Positions 24,039-32,191 of a stretch of DNA of 58,440 bases are shown here, one piece after another (positions within the stretch are counted from its first letter, which is position 1; each line of letters starts with the position of its first letter). The stretch comes from Nonomuraea turkmeniaca (GTDB lineage: Bacteria; Actinomycetota; Actinomycetes; Streptosporangiales; Streptosporangiaceae), in the NCBI RefSeq assembly GCF_005889735.1, contig NZ_VCKY01000036.1, positions 1 through 58,440 of the forward strand. The letters are read 5' to 3'. A program made the translations under genes and the position numbers. The notes below the pieces were generated by a model that saw only the letters and a list, made by a program, of their open reading frames with translations, ran no database searches and was not told where the DNA came from.

Positions 24039-26087
24039 ATGTCTCCCCTCACGCTTCCGCGCCAGCATGCCCGCACGGCCCGTTTCAAACTCGGTATCCC
24101 CAGGGACTTCACGATCTCGCCGGACGGCGCCAGGGTGGTCTTCCTCAGGTCCTCGGCCGGTGACGACCCGGTGAACCGGCTGTGGACGCTGACGGTGGCC
24201 ACGGGGGAGGAGCGCCTGCTCGTGGATCCCGGCACCCCGTCGGGCGTGACCGTGCCGGAGGCGGAGCGCGCGCGCAGGGAACGCACCCGCGAACGTGCGA
24301 GCGGTATCGTCGCCTACGCGACCGACGCCGCCGTCACCAAGGCCGTCTACGCGCTCGACGGCGAGCTCCGCATCGTCGACCTGCTGACCGGCGCGATCAC
24401 CCTGCTCAGTGCGACTGGATCCGACCCGCGGCTCGACCCGGCCGGGCAGCACATCGCCCACGTGTGCGACGGCGCGTTGCACGTCGACGGCAGGCCGCTG
24501 CTGACGCCGGACGGCCCCGAGGTGACCTGGGGGCTGCCCGAGCACGTGGCGGCTGAGTCGATGGCCAGGCACAGGGGCTACTGGTGGGCGCCCGATGGCA
24601 CGCGTCTGCTGGTGGCGCGCGTGGACAACGCCGGGGTGAGCAGGTGGCACCTGTCCGAGCCCGCCGATCCCGGCCGGCCGCCCAGGACCATGGCCTATCC
24701 GGCGGCCGGTACCGACAACGCCGACGTGACGCTCTGGCTGACCACGCTGGCCGGGGAGCGTACCGAGGTGATCTGGGACAGGACGGCGTTCGAGTACGTC
24801 GCGGCGGTGTCGTGGACCGGCCAGGGCCTGCTGGTGCTGGTGCAGAGCCGCGACCAGCGCACCACCCGCGTTCTGGAGGCCGACCCCGAGACGGGTGCCA
24901 CCACGCTGCTGCGCGAGGACACCGACGACGCCTGGCTGGAGCTCGTGCCCGGCACACCCGCCCGCACGGCGAGCGGGGAGCTGGTCTGGACGGTGGACCG
25001 CGACGACACCCGCCGCCTGATGGTGGGCGACGACCTGGTGACGCCGCCGGGTCTGCAGGTGCTGCGGATCCTGGCGGTGGACGGCGACACCGTGCTCGCG
25101 GAGTGTTGCGACGAGCCGACCGAACGCCACCTGTACAGCTACTCCAGGGCCGCAGGGCTGGTCAGGGTCACCTCCGAGCCGGGCCTGCACACCGGGACGC
25201 GCGGCGGGGGCGTCACGCTCGTGGTCACCCGCACCTTGGAAGAGCACGGGGTCCGCGTCGCGGTGACCGACGGGCGGACGGCCACGCCGATCACCTCGAA
25301 CGGCGCGGTCCCGGTCCTGCGCCCGAAGGTGGAGCTGGTGTCGCTGGGCAAGCGGGAGCTGCGCGGCGCGATCATGTTCCCGACCGGGCACGTGCCGGGC
25401 TCGCGGCGGCTGCCGGTGCTGCTCGACCCGTATGCCGGACCGGCCGGCGCCCTGGTCCTGCGGGGGCTGGACGGCTTCGCGGTCTCGCAGTGGTTCGCCG
25501 ACCAGGGCTTCGCCGTGCTGGTCGTGGACGGGCGCGGCACGCCGGGCCGGGGGCCGGCCTGGGAGCGAGCCATCCACCTCGACAAGCTGAGCGCGGCGCT
25601 GGAGGACCAGGCCGACGCGCTGCACGCGGCCGCGGGCCGGTTCCCCGACCTGGACCTGGACCGGGTGGCGATCCGTGGCTGGTCGTACGGTGGGTATCTG
25701 GCGGCCGCGGCCGTGCTGCGCCACCCCGACGTTTTCCACGCCGCTGTCGCCGGCGCGCCGGTCACCGACGCCCGCCTCTACGACACCCACTGGCAAGAAC
25801 GCTACCTGGGCCACCCCGATCAGCACCCCGAAGCCTATGACCGCAGCTCCATCATCGCCGACGCCCCGAACCTGCGCCGCCCGCTCATGCTCGTGCACGG
25901 CCTGGCCGACGACAACGTCTTCGCCGCCCACACGCTGAGGTTGTCGGCCGCGCTGCTGGCCGCGGGCCGCCCGCACACGGTCCTTCCGCTGTCGGGCGTC
26001 TCGCACATGGCCGCCCAGGAGGAGGTTGCCGAGAACCTGCTCCTGCTGGAGCTGGACTTCCTGCGCCGCAATCTTCCCCATGTCTAG
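24039..26087 (+). CDS. S9 family prolyl oligopeptidase / dipeptidyl peptidase IV-like
   Basis: A 682-residue serine peptidase without signal peptide, presumably cytoplasmic. Residues 1 to about 430 form the beta-propeller (DPP IV N-terminal region, with WWAPDGTRLLVARVDN). The C-terminal alpha/beta hydrolase carries the nucleophile Ser549 in GWSYGGY, the acid in HGLADDNVF (Asp624/625) and His656 in GVSHM. VDGRGTPGRGPAWERA is the usual oxyanion-region motif. Such enzymes cleave after proline or alanine in short peptides. It stands alone and converges on a TetR gene with 24 bases between. Confidence 0.92.
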   Translation: MSPLTLPRQHARTARFKLGIPRDFTISPDGARVVFLRSSAGDDPVNRLWTLTVATGEERLLVDPGTPSGVTVPEAERARRERTRERASGIVAYATDAAVTKAVYALDGELRIVDLLTGAITLLSATGSDPRLDPAGQHIAHVCDGALHVDGRPLLTPDGPEVTWGLPEHVAAESMARHRGYWWAPDGTRLLVARVDNAGVSRWHLSEPADPGRPPRTMAYPAAGTDNADVTLWLTTLAGERTEVIWDRTAFEYVAAVSWTGQGLLVLVQSRDQRTTRVLEADPETGATTLLREDTDDAWLELVPGTPARTASGELVWTVDRDDTRRLMVGDDLVTPPGLQVLRILAVDGDTVLAECCDEPTERHLYSYSRAAGLVRVTSEPGLHTGTRGGGVTLVVTRTLEEHGVRVAVTDGRTATPITSNGAVPVLRPKVELVSLGKRELRGAIMFPTGHVPGSRRLPVLLDPYAGPAGALVLRGLDGFAVSQWFADQGFAVLVVDGRGTPGRGPAWERAIHLDKLSAALEDQADALHAAAGRFPDLDLDRVAIRGWSYGGYLAAAAVLRHPDVFHAAVAGAPVTDARLYDTHWQERYLGHPDQHPEAYDRSSIIADAPNLRRPLMLVHGLADDNVFAAHTLRLSAALLAAGRPHTVLPLSGVSHMAAQEEVAENLLLLELDFLRRNLPHV

Positions 26088-26111
26088 CCTCCGATGTCCT
26101 CGGAAGCCCAC

Positions 26112-26705
26112 TCAGAGGCGATCAGTGGTTGTCGTCTTTGCGGGGCGGTCGAGCAGGAGGTCGGCGGCTCGGGCAAGGACCTGGGCTCGGGTGCGGTCGC
26201 CGTGGTCGGCGGCGAGGAAGTGCTCGCCGATCGCCAGGCAGAAGGCGAGCATGCTGCGGGCCTCGACCTCGTCGGCATCGGAGCAGAAGGTGCCGATCAT
26301 TTCGCGCAGCAGCGCCATGCGCCGGTTGTCCACCCGTCGCAAGCGCTCGGCGACCGCCTGGTCGCGCCGGGCCCAGTCGCGGATCGCGAGGTCGATGGGC
26401 AGCAGGCGGTCGCTGGAGAAGGTGAGCATGCCCGCGCGCTGGATCTTGGCCTTCGGGTCGCCCCCCTCGCGCTCGATGCGGTCGATCACCTCATCGATGC
26501 TCTCCCGCTCCCAGACGTCCAGCATGGCGTTCAGCAGCGCGTCGCGGTCGGCGAAGTACCCGTAGAACCCGCCTTTCGTGACGCCGAGCTTCTTCGCCAG
26601 CGCCTCGACGCGGACGGCGTCCGGACCGCCGGCGGACAGTGCCCGCAGACCTTCCTCGATCCACCTGTCACGCGGCGTACGAGTCGCGCCCACGATGTGT
26701 CCCAC
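26112..26705 (-). CDS. TetR family regulator
   Basis: A regulator of about 197 residues. The HTH is in LRALSAGGPDAVRVEALAKKLGVTKGGFYGYFADRDALL, typical of the AcrR/TetR group with VTKGGFYGYF as recognition helix. A GTG start at 26705 is preferred over the ATG at 26732 because GGAG lies 7 bases before it and the ATG falls inside the operator. Upstream are two exact palindromes in mirror orientation. It probably represses itself and the divergent small ORF/DUF2867-like gene pair. Confidence 0.87.
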   Translation of the reverse strand: MGHIVGATRTPRDRWIEEGLRALSAGGPDAVRVEALAKKLGVTKGGFYGYFADRDALLNAMLDVWERESIDEVIDRIEREGGDPKAKIQRAGMLTFSSDRLLPIDLAIRDWARRDQAVAERLRRVDNRRMALLREMIGTFCSDADEVEARSMLAFCLAIGEHFLAADHGDRTRAQVLARAADLLLDRPAKTTTTDRL

Positions 26706-26720
26706 CTCACTTCTCCGCCG

Positions 26721-26774
26721 TGTATACGCCACCGTATAAACGGGCTATCTTCAGTCTATACGGTGGCGTATACA
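26721..26774. promoter_or_regulatory. twin TetR operators in an exact inverted repeat
   Basis: TGTATACGCCACCGTATA (26721-26738) and its exact complement (26757-26774) are separated by 18 bases. Each contains the palindrome TATACG-n4-CGTATA. They lie between the divergent TetR gene and the 28-codon ORF, overlapping both promoter regions. Confidence 0.8.
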
Positions 26775-26791
26775 CGAACGGAGACAGTGAC

Positions 26792-26878
26792 GTGACCGGC
26801 ATTCTTGTCGTCTTCCGCTACCCACGGCCCGAGCACGCTGACAAGCTCGTCGGCCGCTTCGCACGGCGGTCCTCGTGA
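26792..26878 (+). CDS. 28-codon ORF coupled to the DUF2867-like gene
   Basis: GTG after CGGAGACAG, encoding VTGILVVFRYPRPEHADKLV and a basic tail, and ending in GTGA where the next gene starts. The peptide looks like the first strand of a ferredoxin-fold protein that has been cut short. It could be a remnant or a coupling leader. It is the first ORF under the TetR operators. Confidence 0.4.
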   Translation: MTGILVVFRYPRPEHADKLVGRFARRSS

Positions 26879-27420
26879 ACCCCGACGGCCTGCCGGGACG
26901 GCGGGACCATGGCCGCCCGGCTCCGGCGGACGGCGGCGCGGCCACCGTGGAATGTGTCGTGGGCACGCGCAACCTCCCCGAGTCCATCCGCGCACTCAGC
27001 TCGTTGTCCCGCGTCGACTACGTCGACTACTTCACCCTCCCCGTCGACGCGGACGCAACGCCGGAGCAGTGGGCGCGCGCGATGTTCGGCGACGTCCCCA
27101 ACGTCGCGGAACAGCTGATTTGGCGCGGCCTCCTCGGTTTCCGGCTCAGCCGAGGCCCATCGCCGGACACCGTGGGCGGCTGGCGCATCGCCGAACGCGG
27201 CGAAGACTGGATCCGGCTCGAGGCCGTTTCCTGGTTTCTGACCGGCAACCTTCTGGTACGGGCAACCGACGGGCGGGTGTCGCTGGGGACCTTCCTGCGC
27301 TATGACGGGCTTCTGGGCCATGGTGTGTGGCCTCCGCTGTCCGCCGTCCATCGCCGGCTCACGCCTGGGGTGCTCCGCGACGCCGCGGCCAGGATCGGCG
27401 ACTACGTGCGGCGACCGTAA
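26875..27420 (+). CDS. DUF2867-like protein (SRPBCC-type fold)
   Basis: A 181-residue protein. The stretch RVDYVDYFTLPVDADATPEQWARAMFG, the mid-region WIRLEAVSWFLTGNLLVRA and the C-terminal PPLSAVHRRLTPGVLRDAA follow the DUF2867 pattern, whose members are predicted START/SRPBCC-like ligand-binding proteins. The GTG start overlaps the stop of the preceding small ORF as GTGA. It is probably regulated by the divergent TetR protein. The function is unknown. Confidence 0.7.
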   Translation: MNPDGLPGRRDHGRPAPADGGAATVECVVGTRNLPESIRALSSLSRVDYVDYFTLPVDADATPEQWARAMFGDVPNVAEQLIWRGLLGFRLSRGPSPDTVGGWRIAERGEDWIRLEAVSWFLTGNLLVRATDGRVSLGTFLRYDGLLGHGVWPPLSAVHRRLTPGVLRDAAARIGDYVRRP

Positions 27421-27615
27421 AGCACAAGGGAGATTCGCGTCACCCCCTCGGCTTCCACCCCTGGCCGACGCCGGCGAAGTGCCAGGCGCTCGAGCACGCC
27501 GCGTCGAGGCTCGAACTCGGGGCACGAGCCCGCCGGTGCCCGTCGCGCTCGCCGATGGCCTGGTCGTGGTGGCTCGCGGTCGAGCGCGCCAGGTCGTACG
27601 CATAGGATGCGGTTC

Positions 27616-28272
27616 ATGCAACCGGCAACTCAGCCCGCCGGAGAGCGGCAGCGGGACGCCGATCGGACCAGGGCGGAGATCCTGGAGGTCGCGACGCGCG
27701 AGTTCGCGCGACGGGGGTACGCCGGGGCCAGAGTGGATGAGATCGCCGCGCTGACCCGCACCACCAAACGGATGATCTACTACTACTTCGGCAGCAAAGA
27801 GCAGCTCTACATCGCCGCCCTGGAGACCGCGTACACGGAGGTGCGGGCGGTCGAGCAGACCGTCGACGTCGAGCATCTGGCGCCGGTCGAGGCGATACGC
27901 ACCTTGGCCGAGCTGACCTTCGACCACCACGACGCGCACCGGGACTTCATCAAGCTCGTCAGCATCGAGAACATCCACCACGCCGAGCACATCCGCAAGT
28001 CGCCCGTGCTGGCCACCCTGGGCACGCCGGTGATCGGGATCATCTCCCGCATCCTGGAGGCGGGACGGGCCTCGGGCGACTTCGTCACAGAGGCGGACGC
28101 CATCGACGTCCACATGATGATCAGTGCCTTCTGCTTCTTCCGCATCGCCAACCAGCACACCTTCGGAGTGCTGTTCGGACGCGACATCGCCGCGGAGGAG
28201 GAGCGCGCCCGGCTGCGCGCCATGGTCGGAGAGATGGCGGTGGCCTACCTACGCGGCGCCGGCGCTCCATAA
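27616..28272 (+). CDS. TetR family regulator, paralogue 1 of the shikimate region
   Basis: A 218-residue regulator. The HTH is in ILEVATREFARRGYAGARVDEIAALTRTTKRMIYYYFGSK, and the ligand domain contains ELTFDHHDAHRDFIKLVSIENIHHAEHIRK. The start is the ATG preceded 8 bases upstream by AGGA; an in-frame ATG lies 9 bases earlier. It is strikingly similar, through nearly the whole length, to the TetR protein encoded at 31400-32083. The two flank the aroE/qsuB-like genes, suggesting duplication. It is a candidate repressor for the operator shared by three promoters of this region. No copy of that operator is seen directly upstream of this gene. Confidence 0.88.
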   Translation: MQPATQPAGERQRDADRTRAEILEVATREFARRGYAGARVDEIAALTRTTKRMIYYYFGSKEQLYIAALETAYTEVRAVEQTVDVEHLAPVEAIRTLAELTFDHHDAHRDFIKLVSIENIHHAEHIRKSPVLATLGTPVIGIISRILEAGRASGDFVTEADAIDVHMMISAFCFFRIANQHTFGVLFGRDIAAEEERARLRAMVGEMAVAYLRGAGAP

Positions 28273-28393
28273 GCCTCCGCCCGGCCCCGACGGGGGAGCC
28301 GGAGATCGCACGCCGTGCTGGCAGGGCCGACCACAGGATCCCTCTGGGCTACGTTTTCCAGCGCATGGGCGCACCATCCAGGAGGTACGGCCG

Positions 28394-28456
28394 GTGACTG
28401 TCACCATGCCGCTCGGCGACGGTCACGTTCTGCCACAGGTGGCGATCCAGGACTAG
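28394..28456 (+). CDS. possible 20-codon ORF before the shikimate promoter
   Basis: AGGAGG lies 9 bases before a GTG, encoding VTVTMPLGDGHVLPQVAIQD and stopping just ahead of the operator at 28464. The ribosome site is better than those of many genes here, but the peptide matches nothing that I know. It may be a truncated gene start. The rest of the 218-base gap holds nothing clear. Confidence 0.3.
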   Translation: MTVTMPLGDGHVLPQVAIQD

Positions 28457-28463
28457 TAACGTA

Positions 28464-28489
28464 ACTCACTAGTACGTACATTAGTGAGT
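28464..28489. promoter_or_regulatory. operator of the shikimate region, site 1
   Basis: Eight-base arms ACTCACTA and TAGTGAGT enclose GTACGTACAT. The core CACTAGTACGTACATTAG (28467-28484) recurs, with 13-14 of 18 identical bases, before the MHS transporter gene and before the ABC transporter operon. It abuts the ATG of the aroQ remnant. Confidence 0.65.
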
Positions 28490-28490
28490 C

Positions 28491-28694
28491 ATGCCCCGCG
28501 TGCTGGTCCTGAACGGGCCCCTTCTGAACCTCCTCGGCCGGCGCGAGCCTGCCGTGTACGGCGCCACGACGCTGGCCGAGATCGAGCGGCAATGCCACAA
28601 CGCGGCCCCGGCACACGGCCTGGAGGTGGACCTGCGCCAGAGCGATGTGCTCGCCCTGGCCCACATGTCGCTGCCGCTGGAGGGGACGGAGTGA
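28491..28694 (+). pseudogene. type II 3-dehydroquinate dehydratase remnant (aroQ N-terminus)
   Basis: The first 50 residues match AroQ ([20 protein letters not shown] followed by [12 protein letters not shown], then GLEVDLRQS). The frame then diverges and stops at 67 codons instead of about 150. The catalytic Tyr and Arg of the N-terminal loop are present, but GPNLN is changed to GPLLN, and the regions with the catalytic His and substrate-binding Arg are gone. The stop overlaps the start of the AroE-like gene (TGATG). It cannot be an active dehydratase; it may still serve as a translated leader for the operon. Confidence 0.75.
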
Positions 28695-29539
28695 TGGACT
28701 CGTACCTGATCGGGTTGATCGGCTCCGGCATCGGCCCCTCGTTCAGCCCCTCGCTGCACGAGCGCGAGGCCGTCCACCACGGGCTGTCCTACGTCTACAA
28801 GCTGCTCGACACCGACCGCCTGGGTGACGACGTGGGAGGACTGGTCCGCACGGCCCGCCGCTTCGGCTACGACGGGCTCAACATCACCCATCCCTGCAAG
28901 CAGGCGGTGATCCCGCACCTGGACGCGTTGTCGCCGGACGCCGCCACGCTCGGTGCGGTCAACACGGTCGTCTTCGAGGGCGAGCGGGCGATCGGCCACA
29001 ACACCGACTGGACGGGCTTCAAGGGCTCGTTCACCCGAGGCCTGCCCGACGCGCCCGTCCGGCAGATCGTGCAGCTCGGTGCGGGCGGGGCGGGCGCGGC
29101 GGTCGCGCACGCGCTCCTCACCCTCGGAGCCGAGCGCATCACCCTCGTGGACGCCGACCCGGCCAGGGCGGTGCGACTGGCCGCCGAACTGACCGGCCGC
29201 TTCGGCGCCGGGCGGGCATGCCCCGCCGCCGAGGATGACCTGCCAGAGCTGCTGGCCGCCGCCGATGGCCTGGTACACGCCACGCCCACCGGCATGGCCC
29301 ACCATCCAGGCCTGCCGCTGCCCGCCGAATTGTTGCGCCCGGCGATGTGGGTGGCCGACATCGTCTACCGGCCCGTGGCAACCGAGCTGCTGAAGCAGGC
29401 CCGCGACCTGGGCTGCCGCACCCTGGACGGCACCGGCATGGTCGTCTTCCAAGCCGTCGACGCCTTCCGCCTGTTCACCGGCCGCGCTCCGGACGTCGAG
29501 CGGATGTTCACCCACCTGACCGACCTGGTCACCGACTGA
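28694..29539 (+). CDS. shikimate/quinate 5-dehydrogenase (AroE/QsuD family)
   Basis: A 281-residue dehydrogenase. Substrate-binding Ser18 and Ser20 (SFSPS) are present, with the catalytic Lys69 in THPCKQ, Asn90 in AVNTV and Asp105 in HNTDW. The dinucleotide motif GAGGAG is at 129-134. The acidic LVDADPAR after the second strand suggests NAD rather than NADP, as in catabolic quinate/shikimate dehydrogenases. Together with the downstream dehydratase it would oxidise shikimate to 3-dehydroshikimate for conversion to protocatechuate. Start and coupling: the ATG shares one base with the aroQ-remnant stop, and GGACGGAG lies upstream. Confidence 0.88.
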   Translation: MDSYLIGLIGSGIGPSFSPSLHEREAVHHGLSYVYKLLDTDRLGDDVGGLVRTARRFGYDGLNITHPCKQAVIPHLDALSPDAATLGAVNTVVFEGERAIGHNTDWTGFKGSFTRGLPDAPVRQIVQLGAGGAGAAVAHALLTLGAERITLVDADPARAVRLAAELTGRFGAGRACPAAEDDLPELLAAADGLVHATPTGMAHHPGLPLPAELLRPAMWVADIVYRPVATELLKQARDLGCRTLDGTGMVVFQAVDAFRLFTGRAPDVERMFTHLTDLVTD

Positions 29540-29548
29540 GGAGGACCC

Positions 29549-31390
29549 ATGCGCAAGTCCATCGCCACCGTGTCGGTCAGCGGCACCCTGACGGAGAAGC
29601 TGGAGGCCATCGCGGCCGCCGGGTTCGACGGCGTGGAGATCTTCGAGAACGACCTGTTGTCCTGCCCGCTGCCGCCCGAGGAGATCCGGGCCCGCGCCGC
29701 CGACCTCGGCCTCGGCATCGACCTCTACCAGCCGTTCCGCGACTTCGAGGCGATGCCCGGACCGGACCTGCGCCGGGCCGAGCGCAAGTTCCGGCTGATG
29801 GAGCGGCTCGGCGCGGACCTGCTGCTGGTCTGCTCCAACGTCTCGCCGCAGGCGATCGACGACGACGAGCTCGCCGCCGAGCAGCTGCGGCTGCTGGCCG
29901 AGCGGGCCGCCGAGCACGGCATCCGCATCGCGTACGAGGCCCTGGCATGGGGGCGGCACGTCAACGAATACCTGCACGCCTGGCGGATCGTCCGCATGGC
30001 CGACCACCCCAACCTGGGCACCTGCCTGGACAGCTTCCACATCCTGTCGCGCGGCTCCGACCCGATCGGCATCGAGGCCATCCCCGGCGAGAAGATCTTC
30101 TTCCTGCAGCTCGCCGACGCGCCGCTGCTGGCCATGGACGTGCTGCAATGGAGCCGCCACTACCGCTGTTTCCCCGGCCAGGGCACCTTCGACCTGACCG
30201 GGCTGGTCGAAAGCGTGCTGCGCACGGGGTACGCCGGCCCCCTGTCGCTGGAGGTCTTCAACGACGTCTTCCGCCAGGCGTCGGTGGAGCGGACCGCGCT
30301 GGACGGCATGCGGTCGCTCATCGCGCTGGAGCAGGATCTGCGGGGCGTCGCCCATCCGGCCGTGCCGGTCGGGTTCGCCTTCGCCGAGCTGGCCGACACC
30401 GGATCGCTCGGCGAGGTGCTGACCGCGCTGGGCTTCGCCCGCACCGGGACGCATCCCACGAAGCCGGTCGAGCTCTGGGAGCAGGGCGGGGCACGGCTGC
30501 TGCTGAACGCCACCGGAACCGATCCCGCGCTCATCGCCCTCGGCCTGGACAGTCCCGATCCCGCCGGGGCGGCCAAGCACGCCGAGACGTTGTTGTCGCC
30601 GGTGTTGCCACGCGAGCGCGCCCCGCGGGAGGCCCGCCTGGAAGCGGTCGCCGCGCCGGACGGCACCGAGATCTTCTTCTGCGACGACGCCTGGCTCGGC
30701 GACTTCCACCCCTCGGGGCCGAGCACTGGGCCGAGCACTGGGCCGAGCACTGGGCCGAGCACAGGACCGAGCACAGGACCGAGCACAGGACCGAGCACTG
30801 GGCCGATCAGCGGCATCGACCACGTGGCGCTGACCCAGCCGTGGCACCACTTCGACGAGGCGGCGCTGTTCTACCGGACCGTGCTCGGGCTGCGCCCGCA
30901 GGAGAGCCTTGAGCTGCCCGACCCGTACGGGCTGCTGCGCAGCAAAGCGATGTCCAATGTGCCCGAGCCCGGCACGATGTCCAATGTGCCCGAGTCCGGC
31001 ACGATGTCCAATGTGCCCGAGGGCTCGGTGCGCATGGTGCTCAACCTGGCCCAGGTCGGCGCGGCCGACATCCCCTGGCAGCACGTCGCGCTGGCATGCG
31101 ACGACGTCATCGGCATGGCCCGCAGGCTACGGGCCGAACACCCGGAGCTGCTGCTGCCCATCCCCGGCAACTACTACGACGACCTGGACGCCCGCCACGA
31201 CGTCGATCCCGAGCTGCGCCGCCTCGGCGTGCTGTACGACCGGGACGAGCACGGGGAGTTCCTGCACCTGTACACGGTCACCGTGGGACGCGTCTTCTTC
31301 GAGATCGTCCAGCGGGTCGGCGGGTATCAGGGATATGGAGCCGTCAACGCCCCCATCCGGCTCGCCGTGCAACACGCGGGAGCTCACTAA
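29549..31390 (+). CDS. 3-dehydroshikimate dehydratase with HPPD-like C-terminal domain (QsuB/QuiC type)
   Basis: A 613-residue two-domain protein. Residues 1-275 form the TIM barrel with metal ligands Glu130, Asp161, Gln187 and Glu235, the same set and spacing as in QuiC1. It should turn 3-dehydroshikimate into protocatechuate. Residues from about 420 form a 4-hydroxyphenylpyruvate-dioxygenase-like domain with His425, His512 and Glu585 as a possible metal triad. Between the domains lies a linker of seven Ser-Thr-Gly-Pro units. A second insertion near residues 468-491 repeats MSNVPE(P/S)GT. GAGGAGGACCC precedes the ATG, 10 bases after the dehydrogenase stop. Confidence 0.9.
   Translation: MRKSIATVSVSGTLTEKLEAIAAAGFDGVEIFENDLLSCPLPPEEIRARAADLGLGIDLYQPFRDFEAMPGPDLRRAERKFRLMERLGADLLLVCSNVSPQAIDDDELAAEQLRLLAERAAEHGIRIAYEALAWGRHVNEYLHAWRIVRMADHPNLGTCLDSFHILSRGSDPIGIEAIPGEKIFFLQLADAPLLAMDVLQWSRHYRCFPGQGTFDLTGLVESVLRTGYAGPLSLEVFNDVFRQASVERTALDGMRSLIALEQDLRGVAHPAVPVGFAFAELADTGSLGEVLTALGFARTGTHPTKPVELWEQGGARLLLNATGTDPALIALGLDSPDPAGAAKHAETLLSPVLPRERAPREARLEAVAAPDGTEIFFCDDAWLGDFHPSGPSTGPSTGPSTGPSTGPSTGPSTGPSTGPISGIDHVALTQPWHHFDEAALFYRTVLGLRPQESLELPDPYGLLRSKAMSNVPEPGTMSNVPESGTMSNVPEGSVRMVLNLAQVGAADIPWQHVALACDDVIGMARRLRAEHPELLLPIPGNYYDDLDARHDVDPELRRLGVLYDRDEHGEFLHLYTVTVGRVFFEIVQRVGGYQGYGAVNAPIRLAVQHAGAH
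30721..30804 (+). repeat. 12-base tandem repeat, 7 units, in-frame
   Basis: Unit GAGCACTGGGCC (four copies) or GAGCACAGGACC (three consecutive copies in the middle), encoding (ST/GP)n between the two domains of the QsuB-like protein. Units differ at the same two bases, so copies were expanded after a variant arose. Length should vary between strains. Confidence 0.9.
30950..31021 (+). repeat. 27-base repeat, two full units and one partial, in-frame
   Basis: Units start at 30950, 30977 and 31004 (18 bases only). Each reads ATGTCCAATGTGCCCGAG followed by (C/T)CCGGCACG and contains GTGCC...GGCAC, a small hairpin. A copy of the element also occurs at 31421-31447, in the neighbouring TetR gene. 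Confidence 0.88.
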
Positions 31391-31399
31391 GATGGCCCG

Positions 31400-32083
31400 G
31401 TGACCTCTCAGCCCGCCACCGCGTCCAACGTGCCCGAGTCCGGCACGACCGAACGCCAGCGGGACGCCGAGCGCACCAGAGCCGAGATCCTCGAGGTCGC
31501 CCAGCAGGAGTTCGCCCGCAACGGCTACGCGGGAGCGCGCGTCGACGAGATCGCCGCCCGCATGCGCACCACCAAGCGCATGATCTACTACTACTTCGGC
31601 AGCAAGGAACGGCTCTACATCGCGGTCCTGGAGAAGGCCTACGCCGAGGTCCGGGGGATGGAGCGGGGGATCGAGGTGGAGCACCTGGCCCCGATCGAGG
31701 CCATCCGCACGCTGGCCGAGCTCACCTTCGACCACCACGACGCCCACCGGGACTTCATCAAGCTCGTCGCGATCGAGAACATCCACCAGGCCGAGCACAT
31801 CCGCAAGTCCGAGGCCCTGGCCAACCTCGGCACGCCCGTGCTCGACCTGATCGAGGCCATCCTCGACGCGGGCATGGCGAGCGGCGACTTCGCCACCGAG
31901 GCCGACGCCATCGACGTGCACATGCTGATCAGCTCGTTCTGTTTCTTCAGGGTGGCCAACCAGCACACGTTCGGGGCGCTGTTCGGCCGGGACATGGCCG
32001 CGCCGGAGCATCGTGACCGGCTGCGGCGGATGGTCGGCGAGATGATCGTGGCCTATCTGCGTGGCCAGGCAACGGGTACCTGA
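31400..32083 (+). CDS. TetR family regulator, paralogue 2 of the shikimate region
   Basis: A 227-residue regulator whose HTH (EILEVAQQEFARNGYAGARVDEIAARMRTTKRMIYYYFGSK uses the same recognition helix as paralogue 1) and ligand domain (ELTFDHHDAHRDFIKLV) are nearly those of the gene at 27616. Relative to that paralogue it has an extra SNVPESGT between the N-terminal QPAT and ERQRDAE. This extra piece is encoded by the 27-base element that is repeated in the upstream gene. The GTG start follows the qsuB-like stop by 10 bases, so it is probably cotranscribed and autoregulated through the operator at 28464. Confidence 0.88.
   Translation: MTSQPATASNVPESGTTERQRDAERTRAEILEVAQQEFARNGYAGARVDEIAARMRTTKRMIYYYFGSKERLYIAVLEKAYAEVRGMERGIEVEHLAPIEAIRTLAELTFDHHDAHRDFIKLVAIENIHQAEHIRKSEALANLGTPVLDLIEAILDAGMASGDFATEADAIDVHMLISSFCFFRVANQHTFGALFGRDMAAPEHRDRLRRMVGEMIVAYLRGQATGT
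31421..31447 (+). repeat. single copy of the 27-base element
   Basis: GCGTCCAACGTGCCCGAGTC plus CGGCACG, differing from the units in the preceding gene only at a few bases. It is in frame and absent from the paralogous TetR gene at 27616. Confidence 0.85.
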
Positions 32084-32119
32084 TCAGGAAGTGGCCGGGT
32101 GACAATCAGTAACACCCTT

Positions 32120-32137
32120 GTAATGTACGAACCGGTG
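32120..32137 (-). promoter_or_regulatory. operator of the shikimate region, site 2
   Basis: On the minus strand CACCGGTTCGTACATTAC, 14 of 18 bases identical to site 1. It lies 54 bases before the MHS transporter start. Confidence 0.6.
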
Positions 32138-32191
32138 AGTTAGTTTCCTGCCACTGTGTTCTTCCCCCAAATCGCAGTGTGAGGAGAATTC

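Noticed and set aside
28491..28694. aroQ called as a functional gene
   Set aside because: More than half of the enzyme, including the catalytic His region, is missing and a conserved Asn is changed.
30721..30804. Tandem repeats taken as a CRISPR array
   Set aside because: Units are 12 bases with no spacers, in frame within a protein, and no cas genes are near.
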